Part shown: positions 35,264 through 43,861 of the stretch, piece by piece
How the letters are laid out: every line of letters begins with the position of its first letter
How positions within the stretch are numbered: position 1 is the first letter of the stretch
Assembly: GCF_003963535.1 (NCBI RefSeq)
Contig: NZ_CP034539.1
Span: forward strand, 10,168,001 to 10,232,000
Reading direction: 5' to 3'
Origin: Streptomyces cyaneochromogenes
Lineage (GTDB): Bacteria > Actinomycetota > Actinomycetes > Streptomycetales > Streptomycetaceae
DNA: 64,000 nt
Notes under the pieces: generated by a model
Seen by the model: only the letters and a program-made list of their open reading frames with translations
Database searches by the model: none
What the model was told of the DNA's origin: nothing
Position numbers and translations under genes: made by a program

Positions 35264-36217
35264 ATGTACTCCATCGGTCCGCTGACCGTCGCCCCGGGCG
35301 AGCGCGCCCAGGGCCTCATCCCGGTCGGCACCAGCAGCTACGGCGTGGAGCTCGGCATTCCGCTGATCGTCGTCAACGGCGCCCAGGACGGCCCGGTCCT
35401 GTGTGTGGACGCCGGCGTGCACGGCGACGAGTACGACGGCCAGGAGGCCATCCGCCGCGCGCTCGCCGAGATCGACCCCGCCACCCTGCGCGGCACCGTC
35501 GTCGGCATCCCCTGCATGAACACCCCGGCCTTCGAGGCGGCGGCCCGCGCCAGCGGCATCGACCACCTCAACCTCAACCGCATCTTCCCGGGCGACGCCG
35601 AGGGCTCGTACTCGCAGCGGCTGGCCGCCACCTTCGTCGAGCAGGTCGTGCCGGCCGTCGACGCCGTGGTCGACCTGCACACCGGCGGCGCCTACGGCGA
35701 GATAGCGCCGCTGGTCATCCTCCAGGGCGGTTACGAGGACCTGGCCACGGGCCTCGCCCTGGCCGCCGGGCACGAACTGGTCTGGAAGGGCGGCAAGTGG
35801 GGCGGCACGGTCCGCCACCCCGTTCTCGAGGCCGGCAAGCCCGCCATCACCATCGAGTGCGGTGGCGCCACGTACCGCGAGACCAACGTCGAGCACCACA
35901 TGAACTCGATCCGCAACATCCTGCGCAGCCTCGGCATGACCGACGGCGAGGCGCAGCTACGGGACACCTACACCACGGTCGCCGGCACGTTCGCCCGCTC
36001 CGCCGCCGGCGGCTTCTTCGTCGCCCGCGCCGAGCCGGGGGAGACCTGCAAGGAAGGCGACCTGATCGCCACCATCACCGACCACTACGGCACCACGCTG
36101 GAAGAGGTCACCGCGCCGCAGGACGGCATCGTGCTCTGGGTCCGCCGGATCCGCACGGTCCGCCCGGGCGACGAGGTCGTCATCTTCGGCGAGGTGCTGG
36201 GGGAGATCCGGCCATGA
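35264..36217 (+). CDS. AstE/AspA-family deacylase (copy 2)
   Basis: The protein has 317 residues from ATG 35264 with GGGAAAGGA upstream; ATG 35240 is in frame but less likely. Zinc ligands are in CVDAGVHGDEYDGQEA (His and Glu) and VVDLHTGGAYGE (His). NLNRIFPGDAEGS matches the substrate motif of copy 1, and the catalytic Glu is likely in ITIECGGATYRE. It is a distant paralogue of the gene at 28709. Two deacylases flanking one importer suggest two different acyl groups or two steps. It overlaps the next gene by 4 bases. Confidence 0.85.
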   Translation: MYSIGPLTVAPGERAQGLIPVGTSSYGVELGIPLIVVNGAQDGPVLCVDAGVHGDEYDGQEAIRRALAEIDPATLRGTVVGIPCMNTPAFEAAARASGIDHLNLNRIFPGDAEGSYSQRLAATFVEQVVPAVDAVVDLHTGGAYGEIAPLVILQGGYEDLATGLALAAGHELVWKGGKWGGTVRHPVLEAGKPAITIECGGATYRETNVEHHMNSIRNILRSLGMTDGEAQLRDTYTTVAGTFARSAAGGFFVARAEPGETCKEGDLIATITDHYGTTLEEVTAPQDGIVLWVRRIRTVRPGDEVVIFGEVLGEIRP

Positions 36218-37689
36218 GCAGCGAACTGCAACCGACCGAACTGCAACTGACCGAGCTGCTGATCGACGGCAAGCAGGTCCCGGCCGCCGACGGACGCACC
36301 TTCACCGTCCTCGACCCGTCGAACGACACCGCCATCGCCCAGGTGGCGCTGGCCGGCAGGGTAGACGTGGACCAGGCGGTGGCCGCAGCGCGCGCGGCCT
36401 TCACCGCTCCCGAGTGGGCCGGGATGCGAGCCGCCGACCGCGGCCGGATCCTGTACCGGATCGCGGAGGCCATCCGCTACCAGGGCGAACGTCTGGCCCG
36501 CCTGGAGAGCCAGGACGTCGGCAAGCCGCTCCGCCAGGCGAAGGCCGATGTCGAAGCGGCCGCCCGCTACTTCGAGTTCTACGCGGGCGTCGCCGACAAG
36601 CTCGGCGGCTCGACGATCCCGCTCGGCCCCGGCCTGCTCGACTACACCGTCCGCGAGCCGATCGGCGTCTCCGGCCAGATCATCCCGTTCAACTACCCGC
36701 TCCAGAACACCGCGAGGGGCTCCGCCCCGGCGCTGGCCGCAGGCTGCACGGTGGTGCTCAAGCCCTCACCCGAGGCGCCGCTCACCCCGCTGGAGATCGG
36801 CAGGATCGCCCTGGAGTGCGGACTTCCGCCGGGCGTCCTGAACGTCGTCCCCGGCGACGGCGAGACCGGCGCGGCCCTCGCCGGCCACCCGGACATCGAC
36901 CAGGTCACCTTCACCGGGTCCGTGCCCACCGGCATCAAGGTCGCCCAGGCCGCCGCCGCCAACGTGGTGCCCTCGGTCACCGAACTGGGCGGCAAGTCGC
37001 CGGTCGTCGTCTTCGCCGACGCCGACTTCGACCTGGCGCTCGGCGCGGTCGCCGGCTCCGCGTTCGGCAACGCCGGGCAGACCTGCTCCGCCGGCACCCG
37101 GCTGCTTCTCCAGCGCGGCGCCGAGGAGTTCCTGGACAAGCTCGTCGCGCACGTCGCGGCCCTGCGCCTCGGCCCCGGCCTCGCCGACCCGGACGTCGGC
37201 CCGCTCGTCGCCGCACGGCAGCGGGACCGCGTCCTCGGCTACCTGGAACTGGCGCGGCAGGAGGGCGCCGTGGCACGGGCCGGCGGAGGCGCCCCCTCGG
37301 ATCCCGAACTGGCCGACGGCTACTACGTCGAGCCGACCGTCCTGACCGGACTCGACAACCAGGCCCGTTGCGCCCGCGAGGAGATCTTCGGCCCCGTCGT
37401 AACGGTCATCGAGTTCGACGACGCGGCCGAGGCGCTGGAGATCGCCAACGACAGTCCGTACGGCCTCGCCTCGTACGTGTGGACCCGCGACATCGACAAG
37501 GCGATGCGTATGGCCGAGGGCATCCGGGCCGGCCAGGTCTACGTCAACGCCACCGGCGTCGGAACCGGTGTCGAGCTCCCCTTCGGCGGCTACAAGCACA
37601 GCGGCTGGGGCCGGGAGAAGGGCCTCGAAGGCATGTCCAGCTACCTGCAGACCAAGAACGTCTGCATCGGATTCGGGAACCGGTCATGA
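36214..37689 (+). CDS. Aldehyde dehydrogenase (aminoaldehyde/betaine-aldehyde type)
   Basis: The protein has 491 residues; ATG 36214 overlaps the deacylase stop. The motifs are QIIPFNYPLQNTARGSAPAL, VTFTGSVPTGIKVAQAA, catalytic Glu in TELGGKSPVVVFADAD and nucleophile C291 in GNAGQTCSAGTRLL. FNYPL in place of the usual WNYPL is notable. Family members oxidise 4-aminobutanal, betaine aldehyde and similar. It would take the aldehyde made by the aminotransferase or oxidase in this operon. Confidence 0.88.
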   Translation: MSSELQPTELQLTELLIDGKQVPAADGRTFTVLDPSNDTAIAQVALAGRVDVDQAVAAARAAFTAPEWAGMRAADRGRILYRIAEAIRYQGERLARLESQDVGKPLRQAKADVEAAARYFEFYAGVADKLGGSTIPLGPGLLDYTVREPIGVSGQIIPFNYPLQNTARGSAPALAAGCTVVLKPSPEAPLTPLEIGRIALECGLPPGVLNVVPGDGETGAALAGHPDIDQVTFTGSVPTGIKVAQAAAANVVPSVTELGGKSPVVVFADADFDLALGAVAGSAFGNAGQTCSAGTRLLLQRGAEEFLDKLVAHVAALRLGPGLADPDVGPLVAARQRDRVLGYLELARQEGAVARAGGGAPSDPELADGYYVEPTVLTGLDNQARCAREEIFGPVVTVIEFDDAAEALEIANDSPYGLASYVWTRDIDKAMRMAEGIRAGQVYVNATGVGTGVELPFGGYKHSGWGREKGLEGMSSYLQTKNVCIGFGNRS

Positions 37690-38624
37690 GATACCGCACG
37701 CTCGGCGAGCGCGGCCCGACCGTCTCGGTGGTCGGCGTGGGCGGCAACAACTTCGGTGCCCGCCTTGACGAGGACGGCACGAAGGCCGTCGTCCACGCCG
37801 CCCTCGACGCGGGGATCACCCTGTTCGACACAGCCGACATGTACGGCGGTTTCGGTGAGCTGGGCGGGTCCCGCGGCGACGGCGAACGGCTCCTGGGCGC
37901 CGCGCTCAAGGGCCACCGTGACCGCGTGGTGCTGGCCACCAAGTTCGGCATGGAGATGGGCCGGGACGCGGACCTGTACGGTCCGCGTGGGGCCCGCGCC
38001 TACATCCGGTACGCGGTCGAGGCATCGCTGAGCCGGCTCGGCACCGACCGGATCGACCTGTACCAGTACCACGAACCGGACGGCGTCACGCCGCTGGAGG
38101 AGACGATCGTCGCGCTCCAGGAGCTGGTCGACGAGGGCAAGATCCGGTACATCGGCTGTTCCAATCTCCCGGCCGAGCAGGTCACGGACGCCTTCGTGTC
38201 CACCCAGGCCCGCTACCACCTGCTCGACCGCGGTGCGGAACAGGACCTGATCCCGGCCTGCCTGCACCACGGCCTCGGCCTGCTGCCGTACTACCCGCTG
38301 GCCAACGGCCTGCTCAGCGGAAAGTACCGCCGAGGCGAGGAGCCTCCGCCCGGCAGCCGCCTGACCTGGCGTCAGGGCTGGCTCACCGACGCGGCCCTCG
38401 ACAGGACCGAGGCGCTCACGGCATACGGCGCCGAACGCGGCCTGACCCTCCTCCAGGTCGCGGTCGGCGCACTGGCGGCGCTGCCCGCCGTCGGCTCCGT
38501 CATCTGCGGAGCCATGACCCCCGAACAGGTCACCGCCAACGCGGCGGCGGCCGACTGGATACCGAGCCCGGCCGACCTGGCCGTACTCGACGCGATCGTC
38601 GCCCCCGGCGAACGCGTCGTCTGA
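37686..38624 (+). CDS. Aldo/keto reductase
   Basis: The protein has 312 residues; ATG 37686 overlaps the previous stop. The AKR tetrad is visible: Asp and Tyr in LFDTADMYGGFGEL, Lys in VLATKFGMEMG and His in DLYQYHEPDG. NADPH-binding region: YIGCSNLPAEQV and the C-terminal VICGAMTPEQVTANAAA. It reduces an aldehyde or keto intermediate, perhaps as an overflow route beside the aldehyde dehydrogenase. Confidence 0.88.
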   Translation: MRYRTLGERGPTVSVVGVGGNNFGARLDEDGTKAVVHAALDAGITLFDTADMYGGFGELGGSRGDGERLLGAALKGHRDRVVLATKFGMEMGRDADLYGPRGARAYIRYAVEASLSRLGTDRIDLYQYHEPDGVTPLEETIVALQELVDEGKIRYIGCSNLPAEQVTDAFVSTQARYHLLDRGAEQDLIPACLHHGLGLLPYYPLANGLLSGKYRRGEEPPPGSRLTWRQGWLTDAALDRTEALTAYGAERGLTLLQVAVGALAALPAVGSVICGAMTPEQVTANAAAADWIPSPADLAVLDAIVAPGERVV

Positions 38625-38669
38625 AGCCCCCACCCCTCTGAAAACCCCGAGAGAGCAAGGCTGGACACC

Positions 38670-39335
38670 ATGCGAGAGATCGTCACCTTCGACGCCTACG
38701 CCACCCTGATCAACTTCGAGCTCGGTCCCACGACCCTGAAGGTCCTGGAGGACCGGCTCGACCTGGACAATCTGGATGTCGACGAGTTCCTCGACGACTT
38801 CCGCGTCATGCGCTTCCAGGCCGTCCTGGAGGCCTACCGCCCTTACCACGAGGTCCTGCACTCCAGTCTGCGCAACGCCATGCGCCTGCACGGCCTGGAG
38901 TACCGGGAGACCGACGGCGAGGCCCTCGTGGACGCCGTCCCCACCTTCGGTCCCTGGCCGGAGGTCCCGGAGGCCCTGCGGAAGCTGAAGACCAAGTACG
39001 AGATCGCCATCATCTCCAACTCCGACGACAACCTGATCGCGCGGAACGTCAAGAACATCGGCGTCGAGTTCGACTACGTCATCACCGCCCAGCAGGCCGG
39101 CGCCTACAAGCCGGACCGCCAGGCCTTCAAGCACGCCTACCGGACCATGGGTGTCGAGGCGTCGCAGGTCATCCACGTCGCCCAGGGCTGGGAATACGAC
39201 CACATCCCGACCCGCGACCTGGGCCTGAAGCGCCGGGTGTGGATCAACCGCTACGGCCGCAAGGGCAGCGCCGACTACCAGCCCTACGACGAGCTGCCCG
39301 ACCTGTCGGGCCTGCCGAAGCTCCTCGGCTGCTGA
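38670..39335 (+). CDS. HAD-superfamily hydrolase, haloacid dehalogenase type II-like
   Basis: The protein has 221 residues. Motif I is VTFDAYATLINF with the nucleophile Asp8, motif II IAIISNSDDN, motif III Lys in AGAYKPDRQAF, and the last motif VIHVAQGWEYDHIP. The cap contains RFQAVLEAYRPYHEVLHSSL. The annotated family is L-2-haloacid dehalogenase, but in this setting a phosphatase or another C-O/C-N hydrolase is equally possible. Related sequences occur at 47184, 47973 (fragment) and 60661 (fragment), so this HAD is a recurrent part of the module. Confidence 0.85.
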   Translation: MREIVTFDAYATLINFELGPTTLKVLEDRLDLDNLDVDEFLDDFRVMRFQAVLEAYRPYHEVLHSSLRNAMRLHGLEYRETDGEALVDAVPTFGPWPEVPEALRKLKTKYEIAIISNSDDNLIARNVKNIGVEFDYVITAQQAGAYKPDRQAFKHAYRTMGVEASQVIHVAQGWEYDHIPTRDLGLKRRVWINRYGRKGSADYQPYDELPDLSGLPKLLGC

Positions 39336-39385
39336 CCAACGGCACACCGGCGACACAGGACTGAGAAACACAGAGGACGCACGCC

Positions 39386-40669
39386 ATGAAGCAGATCCCC
39401 TACTGGCTGGACACAGCCCCCGCCCTGCCCGACCGTTCCGGAAAGGACCTGCCCGAAGAGGCGGACGTGGTGGTGATCGGCGGCGGCCTCACCGGCCTGT
39501 CCACCGCCTACCACACCGCCCGCAAGGGTGCCCGGACCGTCCTCGTCGAGAAGGACAAGGTCGGCTCGGGCGCCTCCGGGCGCAACGGCAGCATGTGCAC
39601 CCAGGGCATCACCATCAGCCCCGCCGAGGCGCGGGGGCGCTACGGGCAGGAGCGGGCCCGCGAGCTCTACGACTCCTTCCGCGACGCGGTCGACCTCGTC
39701 GAGGAGCTCACCCGTAGCGAGAACATCGACTGCGACTTCAACCGTGCCGGGCGCCTCGGCGCGGTCTGCAAGCCCGGCCACTTCGACGGCCTGCGGGCCA
39801 AGCAGCGAGACCTGGCCGACAACTTCGGCCACGAGACGGTCGTCCTGAGCAAGAGCGAGCTGCGGGCCGAACTCGGCACGGACTACTACCACGGCGCCCT
39901 GCTCGACCCGGACAGCGCGGGCCTGCACGTGGGCAAGTTCGTCGGCGGCCTGGCGGACGCCGCCGAGCGGGCCGGCGCCGACATCCACGAGCGCAACGCC
40001 GCCACCGGCCTCACCCGCCTTCCCGGCGGCGGCTTCCTGGTGGAGACCATGCACGGCACCATCCGGGCCAAGCAGGTCATGGCGGCGACGGACGCTTACA
40101 CCGACAAGTCGATGCCGTGGTTCCGCAAGCGGCTGATCAACGTCGGCAGCTTCATCATCGTCACCGAGCCGCTGGGGGAGGCGCGCGCCAAGGAGCTCAT
40201 CCCGAACGGCCGCCTGCTGGTCGCCCACAAGAACGTCGGCCACTACGTCCGCCTCACCCCGGACAACCGCCTCGCCTTCGGCGGCCGGGCCCGCTTCGCC
40301 CCCTCCAACCCGGCCTCCGACATCAAGAGCGGTGACATCCTCAAGCGGGAGATGACCGAGATCTTCCCGCAGCTTGCAGGGGTGCGCATCGACTACGTGT
40401 GGGGCGGCATGGTCGGTTTCTCCTGGGACCGCATTCCGCACGCGGGCGAGGTCAACGGCCTGTACTACTCCATGGGTTACTGCGGGCACGGCGTCCAGAT
40501 GGCCACGTACATGGGCCGCGCGGTCGCCGAGATGATGGACGGCAACCCCGAGGCCAACCCGATGCGCGGCTTCGGCTTCCCGAAGGTGCCCGTCCCCTTC
40601 TACAACGGCACCGCCTGGTTCCTGCCGTTCGGCGGCGCCTATTACAAGGCGAAGGACCGCCTGCTCTGA
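39386..40669 (+). CDS. DAO-fold FAD oxidoreductase (PuuB/OrdL-like)
   Basis: The protein has 427 residues; GAGGACGC precedes ATG 39386. It opens with IPYWLDTAPALPD, typical of gamma-glutamylputrescine oxidoreductases, then the dinucleotide motif VVVIGGGLTGLSTAYHTARK and the GSGASGRNGSM loop. YCGHGVQMATYMGRAVAE is the C-terminal FAD contact. It would oxidise an amine or substituted amine to an aldehyde. A second member of the family is at 45028. Confidence 0.87.
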   Translation: MKQIPYWLDTAPALPDRSGKDLPEEADVVVIGGGLTGLSTAYHTARKGARTVLVEKDKVGSGASGRNGSMCTQGITISPAEARGRYGQERARELYDSFRDAVDLVEELTRSENIDCDFNRAGRLGAVCKPGHFDGLRAKQRDLADNFGHETVVLSKSELRAELGTDYYHGALLDPDSAGLHVGKFVGGLADAAERAGADIHERNAATGLTRLPGGGFLVETMHGTIRAKQVMAATDAYTDKSMPWFRKRLINVGSFIIVTEPLGEARAKELIPNGRLLVAHKNVGHYVRLTPDNRLAFGGRARFAPSNPASDIKSGDILKREMTEIFPQLAGVRIDYVWGGMVGFSWDRIPHAGEVNGLYYSMGYCGHGVQMATYMGRAVAEMMDGNPEANPMRGFGFPKVPVPFYNGTAWFLPFGGAYYKAKDRLL

Positions 40670-40693
40670 GCAGGTACCGACATCGGTGATACA

Positions 40694-40731
40694 GCGGGGG
40701 CCTTTCCACAGTCGTGCGGGAGGCCCCCCGC
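40694..40731 (+). terminator. Hairpin between oxidoreductase and aspartase genes
   Basis: GCGGGGGCCT (40694-40703) pairs with AGGCCCCCCGC (40721-40731) with one bulge. It may terminate or attenuate the upstream transcript; the aspartase then would have its own promoter in the following 30 bases or depend on read-through. Confidence 0.55.
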
Positions 40732-40760
40732 GATGCCCTTTGAGAGAAGGCCGTACATTC

Positions 40761-42170
40761 ATGACCGTCGTCACCCGTAGCGAACACGACCTGCTCGGCG
40801 ACCGTGACGTCCCCGCCGACGCGTACTGGGGCGTCCACACCCTGCGCGCCACCGAGAACTTCGCCATCACGGGCACTCCCATCTCCGCCTACCCGCACCT
40901 GATCGACGCCCTCGCGGCCGTGAAGGAGGCCGCAGCCCTCGCCAACGAGGAGCTCGGGCTGCTGGAGCCGGCGAAGGCGGCAGCGATCGTCGCCGCGTGC
41001 GGGGAGATCCGGTCCGGGAAGCTGCACGACCAGTTCGTCGTGGATGTCATCCAGGGCGGCGCCGGAACCTCGACGAACATGAACGCCAACGAGGTCATCG
41101 CGAACCGGGCGTTGGAGCTGCTGGGCCACGCGAAGGGTGAGTACCGGTCCCTGCACCCCAACGAGGACGTGAACCTCGGTCAGTCGACGAACGATGTCTA
41201 TCCGACCGCGGTGAAGATCGCGACGGTGTTCGCGGTACGCGGGCTGCTCAGGGCGATGTCCATGCTGCAGGACGCGTTCGCGCGTAAGGCCGTCGAGTTC
41301 CGTGAGGTACTGAAGATGGGCCGTACGCAGCTGCAGGACGCGGTGCCCATGACGCTGGGGCAGGAGTTCTCTGCGTATGCCGTGATGATCGAGGAGGACC
41401 GCAGCCGGCTCGCGGAGGCGGTGGAGTTGATCCACGAGATCAACCTGGGTGCCACGGCCATCGGTACCGGCCTCAACGCGCCCGCCGGATACGCGGAGTC
41501 GGCCCGCCGCCATCTGTCGGAGATCACCGGGCTGCCGTTGGTCACCGCGGCCAACCTGGTGGAGGCAACCCAGGACTGCGGTGCGTTCGTGCAGGTGTCG
41601 GGTGTGCTGAAGCGGATCGCGGTGAAGCTGTCGAAGAGCTGCAACGATCTGCGCCTGCTATCGTCCGGGCCGCGCGCGGGACTCGGCGAGATCAACCTGC
41701 CTCCGGTGCAGGCCGGTTCGTCGATCATGCCCGGCAAGGTCAACCCGGTCATCCCCGAGGTCGTCAACCAGGTCGCCTTCGAGGTGATCGGCAACGACGT
41801 CGCCATCACCATGGCGGCCGAGGCCGGACAGCTGCAGCTCAACGCGTTCGAGCCGATCATCCTGCACTCGCTGTCGGAGTCCATCACGCACCTGCAGAGC
41901 GCGTGCGTCACCCTTGCCGAGCGCTGCGTGGACGGCATCACCGCCAACACCGAGGCGCTGCGCAGGAGTGTGGAGAACTCCATCGGGCTGGTCACGGCCC
42001 TTAACCCGCACATCGGGTACACGGCGGCGACCGACATCGCCAAGGAGGCGCTCGTCTCCGGCCGTGAGGTGGCCGAACTCGTCCTGGAGAAGGGCCTGTT
42101 GCCCGCGGAGACCCTCGCCGACCTGCTGCGGCCCGAGGTCGTCGCGGGCAGCGGCCAGGCCCTGGCCTGA
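40761..42170 (+). CDS. aspA: Aspartate ammonia-lyase
   Basis: The protein has 469 residues; ATG 40761, GAAGG upstream. It belongs to the fumarase/aspartase superfamily: substrate motifs GAGTSTNMNANEVIANRA and GQSTNDVYPTAV, and the flexible SS-loop GSSIMPGKVNPVIPEVVNQ with the catalytic Ser near 320-321. It would deaminate aspartate to fumarate and ammonia. Substituted-aspartate lyases share this fold, so N-substituted aspartates are an alternative substrate. It follows the PuuB-like gene by 91 bases and leads into the SDR gene. Confidence 0.88.
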   Translation: MTVVTRSEHDLLGDRDVPADAYWGVHTLRATENFAITGTPISAYPHLIDALAAVKEAAALANEELGLLEPAKAAAIVAACGEIRSGKLHDQFVVDVIQGGAGTSTNMNANEVIANRALELLGHAKGEYRSLHPNEDVNLGQSTNDVYPTAVKIATVFAVRGLLRAMSMLQDAFARKAVEFREVLKMGRTQLQDAVPMTLGQEFSAYAVMIEEDRSRLAEAVELIHEINLGATAIGTGLNAPAGYAESARRHLSEITGLPLVTAANLVEATQDCGAFVQVSGVLKRIAVKLSKSCNDLRLLSSGPRAGLGEINLPPVQAGSSIMPGKVNPVIPEVVNQVAFEVIGNDVAITMAAEAGQLQLNAFEPIILHSLSESITHLQSACVTLAERCVDGITANTEALRRSVENSIGLVTALNPHIGYTAATDIAKEALVSGREVAELVLEKGLLPAETLADLLRPEVVAGSGQALA

Positions 42171-42181
42171 CGGGAGCGAAC

Positions 42182-42916
42182 ATGAGACTCGAGGACGTCA
42201 AAGCCGTGATCACCGGAGCGTCGAGCGGGATCGGTCGGGCGGTCGCCTCCCGCTTCCGTCGCGAGGGTGCCAACCTCCTGCTCACCGGACGGCGACCGGA
42301 GCTGCCGGAAGATCATCCGGACGATCTCTACCTCGGGGGAGACCTGAACGACGAGAACTTCGTCTACCAGCTCGCCGCCCGAGCGGCGGACCACCTGGGA
42401 GACGTCGGAGTGGCCGTCCTCTGCCATGGGCTCCAGGTGTCCGGGCCGCTCACGGACATGACCTACGACGACGCACGCGACGTGCTCCACAGCAACCTTC
42501 TGAGCTCGTTCCTGGTCATGAAGCACCTGCTGCCGCTGGCTCCCCAGCCGGGAGCATCCATGGTGTGCGTCAGCTCGCGCCTCGGCATGGTCGGCATGCC
42601 GGAGCAGACCCTGTACTCCGCCGCGAAGGGCGGCCTCATCGCGCTGGCGCGCGGCGCCGCCATCGAATGGGCGTCCCGCAACATCCGCGTCAACGTGGTC
42701 GCGCCAGGTCTGACGATGACGCCGATCATCGAGGCCTCGTTCCAGCGGCGTCCCGACCCCGCCGCCTATCGGCGCCTCAGAGAGGACTCCATCCCGTTGC
42801 GCAGGCTCGCCACACCCGAGGAGGTCGCCGACGCGGTTCTCTTCCTCGCCTGCCCGGAGTCGTCGTACATCACCGGTGCCGTGCTTCCCGTGGACGGCGG
42901 CTACACAGCGTTCTGA
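42182..42916 (+). CDS. Short-chain dehydrogenase/reductase (copy 1)
   Basis: The protein has 244 residues, classical SDR length. The cofactor motif is TGASSGIGRA, the NNAG equivalent is LCHGLQ, the catalytic Ser is in VCVSSRLGMVG and the Tyr/Lys pair Y145-x3-K149 in LYSAAKGG. The C-terminus ITGAVLPVDGGYTAF is standard. It lies 11 bases after aspA. It is closely related to the SDR at 58802 over its full length and to the fragment at 46477. Confidence 0.9.
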   Translation: MRLEDVKAVITGASSGIGRAVASRFRREGANLLLTGRRPELPEDHPDDLYLGGDLNDENFVYQLAARAADHLGDVGVAVLCHGLQVSGPLTDMTYDDARDVLHSNLLSSFLVMKHLLPLAPQPGASMVCVSSRLGMVGMPEQTLYSAAKGGLIALARGAAIEWASRNIRVNVVAPGLTMTPIIEASFQRRPDPAAYRRLREDSIPLRRLATPEEVADAVLFLACPESSYITGAVLPVDGGYTAF

Positions 42917-42967
42917 GCCCTCAAAGGCACGAGCGCGGTCAGCCCGCACCTCACCGGTCCACGGCGA

Positions 42968-43527
42968 TCACCAGTCAGCGTCGCTCCATTGGTCCAGCAG
43001 CGCTTCGGCCATGTCCGTGTCGGGTTCGGCCGCCCGACTGTGGAGCGACTGCTCGGTCCAGATCACCTTGCCGCGGGCCAGGTAGCGGGTGCCCCAGCGC
43101 TGCGTGAACCGGGCGACGAGGAACAGGCCGCGCCCGCCCTCGTCGGCCGCCCGGCGCAGGTGCGGTGAGGTGCTGCGGTGCCGTAGCGAATGGCATTGGT
43201 GACCAGCTCACTGATCACCAGTTCGGTGGGGAAGGCGAGTTCCTCCAGCCCCCACTCCTCCAGCCGGCGGGCGACCTGGGCTCGGATCCCGGCGACGGCG
43301 GCGGGATCACCGGGGATGTCCCAGCCGGCGACCTGAGAGGGATCCAACAGGCGGGACCGGGCAACGAGCAGTGCGATGTTGTTGCCCGGCCGGGCGGGCA
43401 GCAGGGCGTCGAGGACGGCCTGACAGGTCTCCTCCGAGGTTCGGCCGGGACCTTTCAGGGCGTCGTGCAGCATCGCGAGGCCGGTGTCGATGTCCGGCGT
43501 GTCTGGAACTGGATCGGGCGGTCCCAG
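42968..43527 (-). pseudogene. SpoIIE-type phosphatase/HATPase regulator, C-terminal remnant
   Basis: The minus strand reads DIDTGLAMLHDALKGP and LLPARPGNNIALLVARSRLL, the end of a PP2C-like SpoIIE domain, then WGLEELAFPTELVISELVTN of a histidine-kinase-like ATPase domain. After IRYGTA about 18 residues are missing and the frame changes to SPHLRRAADEGGRGLFLVAR, continuing to WSDADW and TGA at 42968. The N-terminal sensor and most of the phosphatase are gone. The ATP-binding domain is broken, so it is non-functional. IS5-like debris lies just upstream. Upstream limit approximate. Confidence 0.75.
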
Positions 43528-43675
43528 GAGGAGATCGAACAGGCTCGTCAGGACTGGACGGAAGGGGCACGGTTCGGGGAGGTGAAGGGGTACGACGAGG
43601 GTCCGCTGCCTGCCCCTGAGCTGCCCCGCCGACGCCTCTGAAGCCGCGAGGAAGGGTCCGTTGACCTGGCGGACC

Positions 43676-43793
43676 ACGGCCGCCCGCGCCGATGCCTCCA
43701 CCGGCTGGGCATCCTCCGTCACATCGCCCGCCAAGGCATCGAGTCCTCGCACCGCCGCTACGAGTGCAGGGCAAGGCAGCCAAACATTTCCTG
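43676..43793 (+). pseudogene. IS5-family transposase C-terminal debris
   Basis: The plus strand reads RPRRCLHRLGILRHIARQGI, then ESSHRRYE, and in a shifted frame GKAAKHFL. Intact IS5-family enzymes have a section with the DDE Glu between GIESS and HRRYE; it is deleted here. The debris marks an old IS insertion that probably truncated the phosphatase gene. Confidence 0.55.
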
Positions 43794-43861
43794 AGGCCGC
43801 AACGACCGTCAGCCGAATGACGATGCCGAGGCTACTGCGCCGAGGTGGCGGTAATGGGTGG

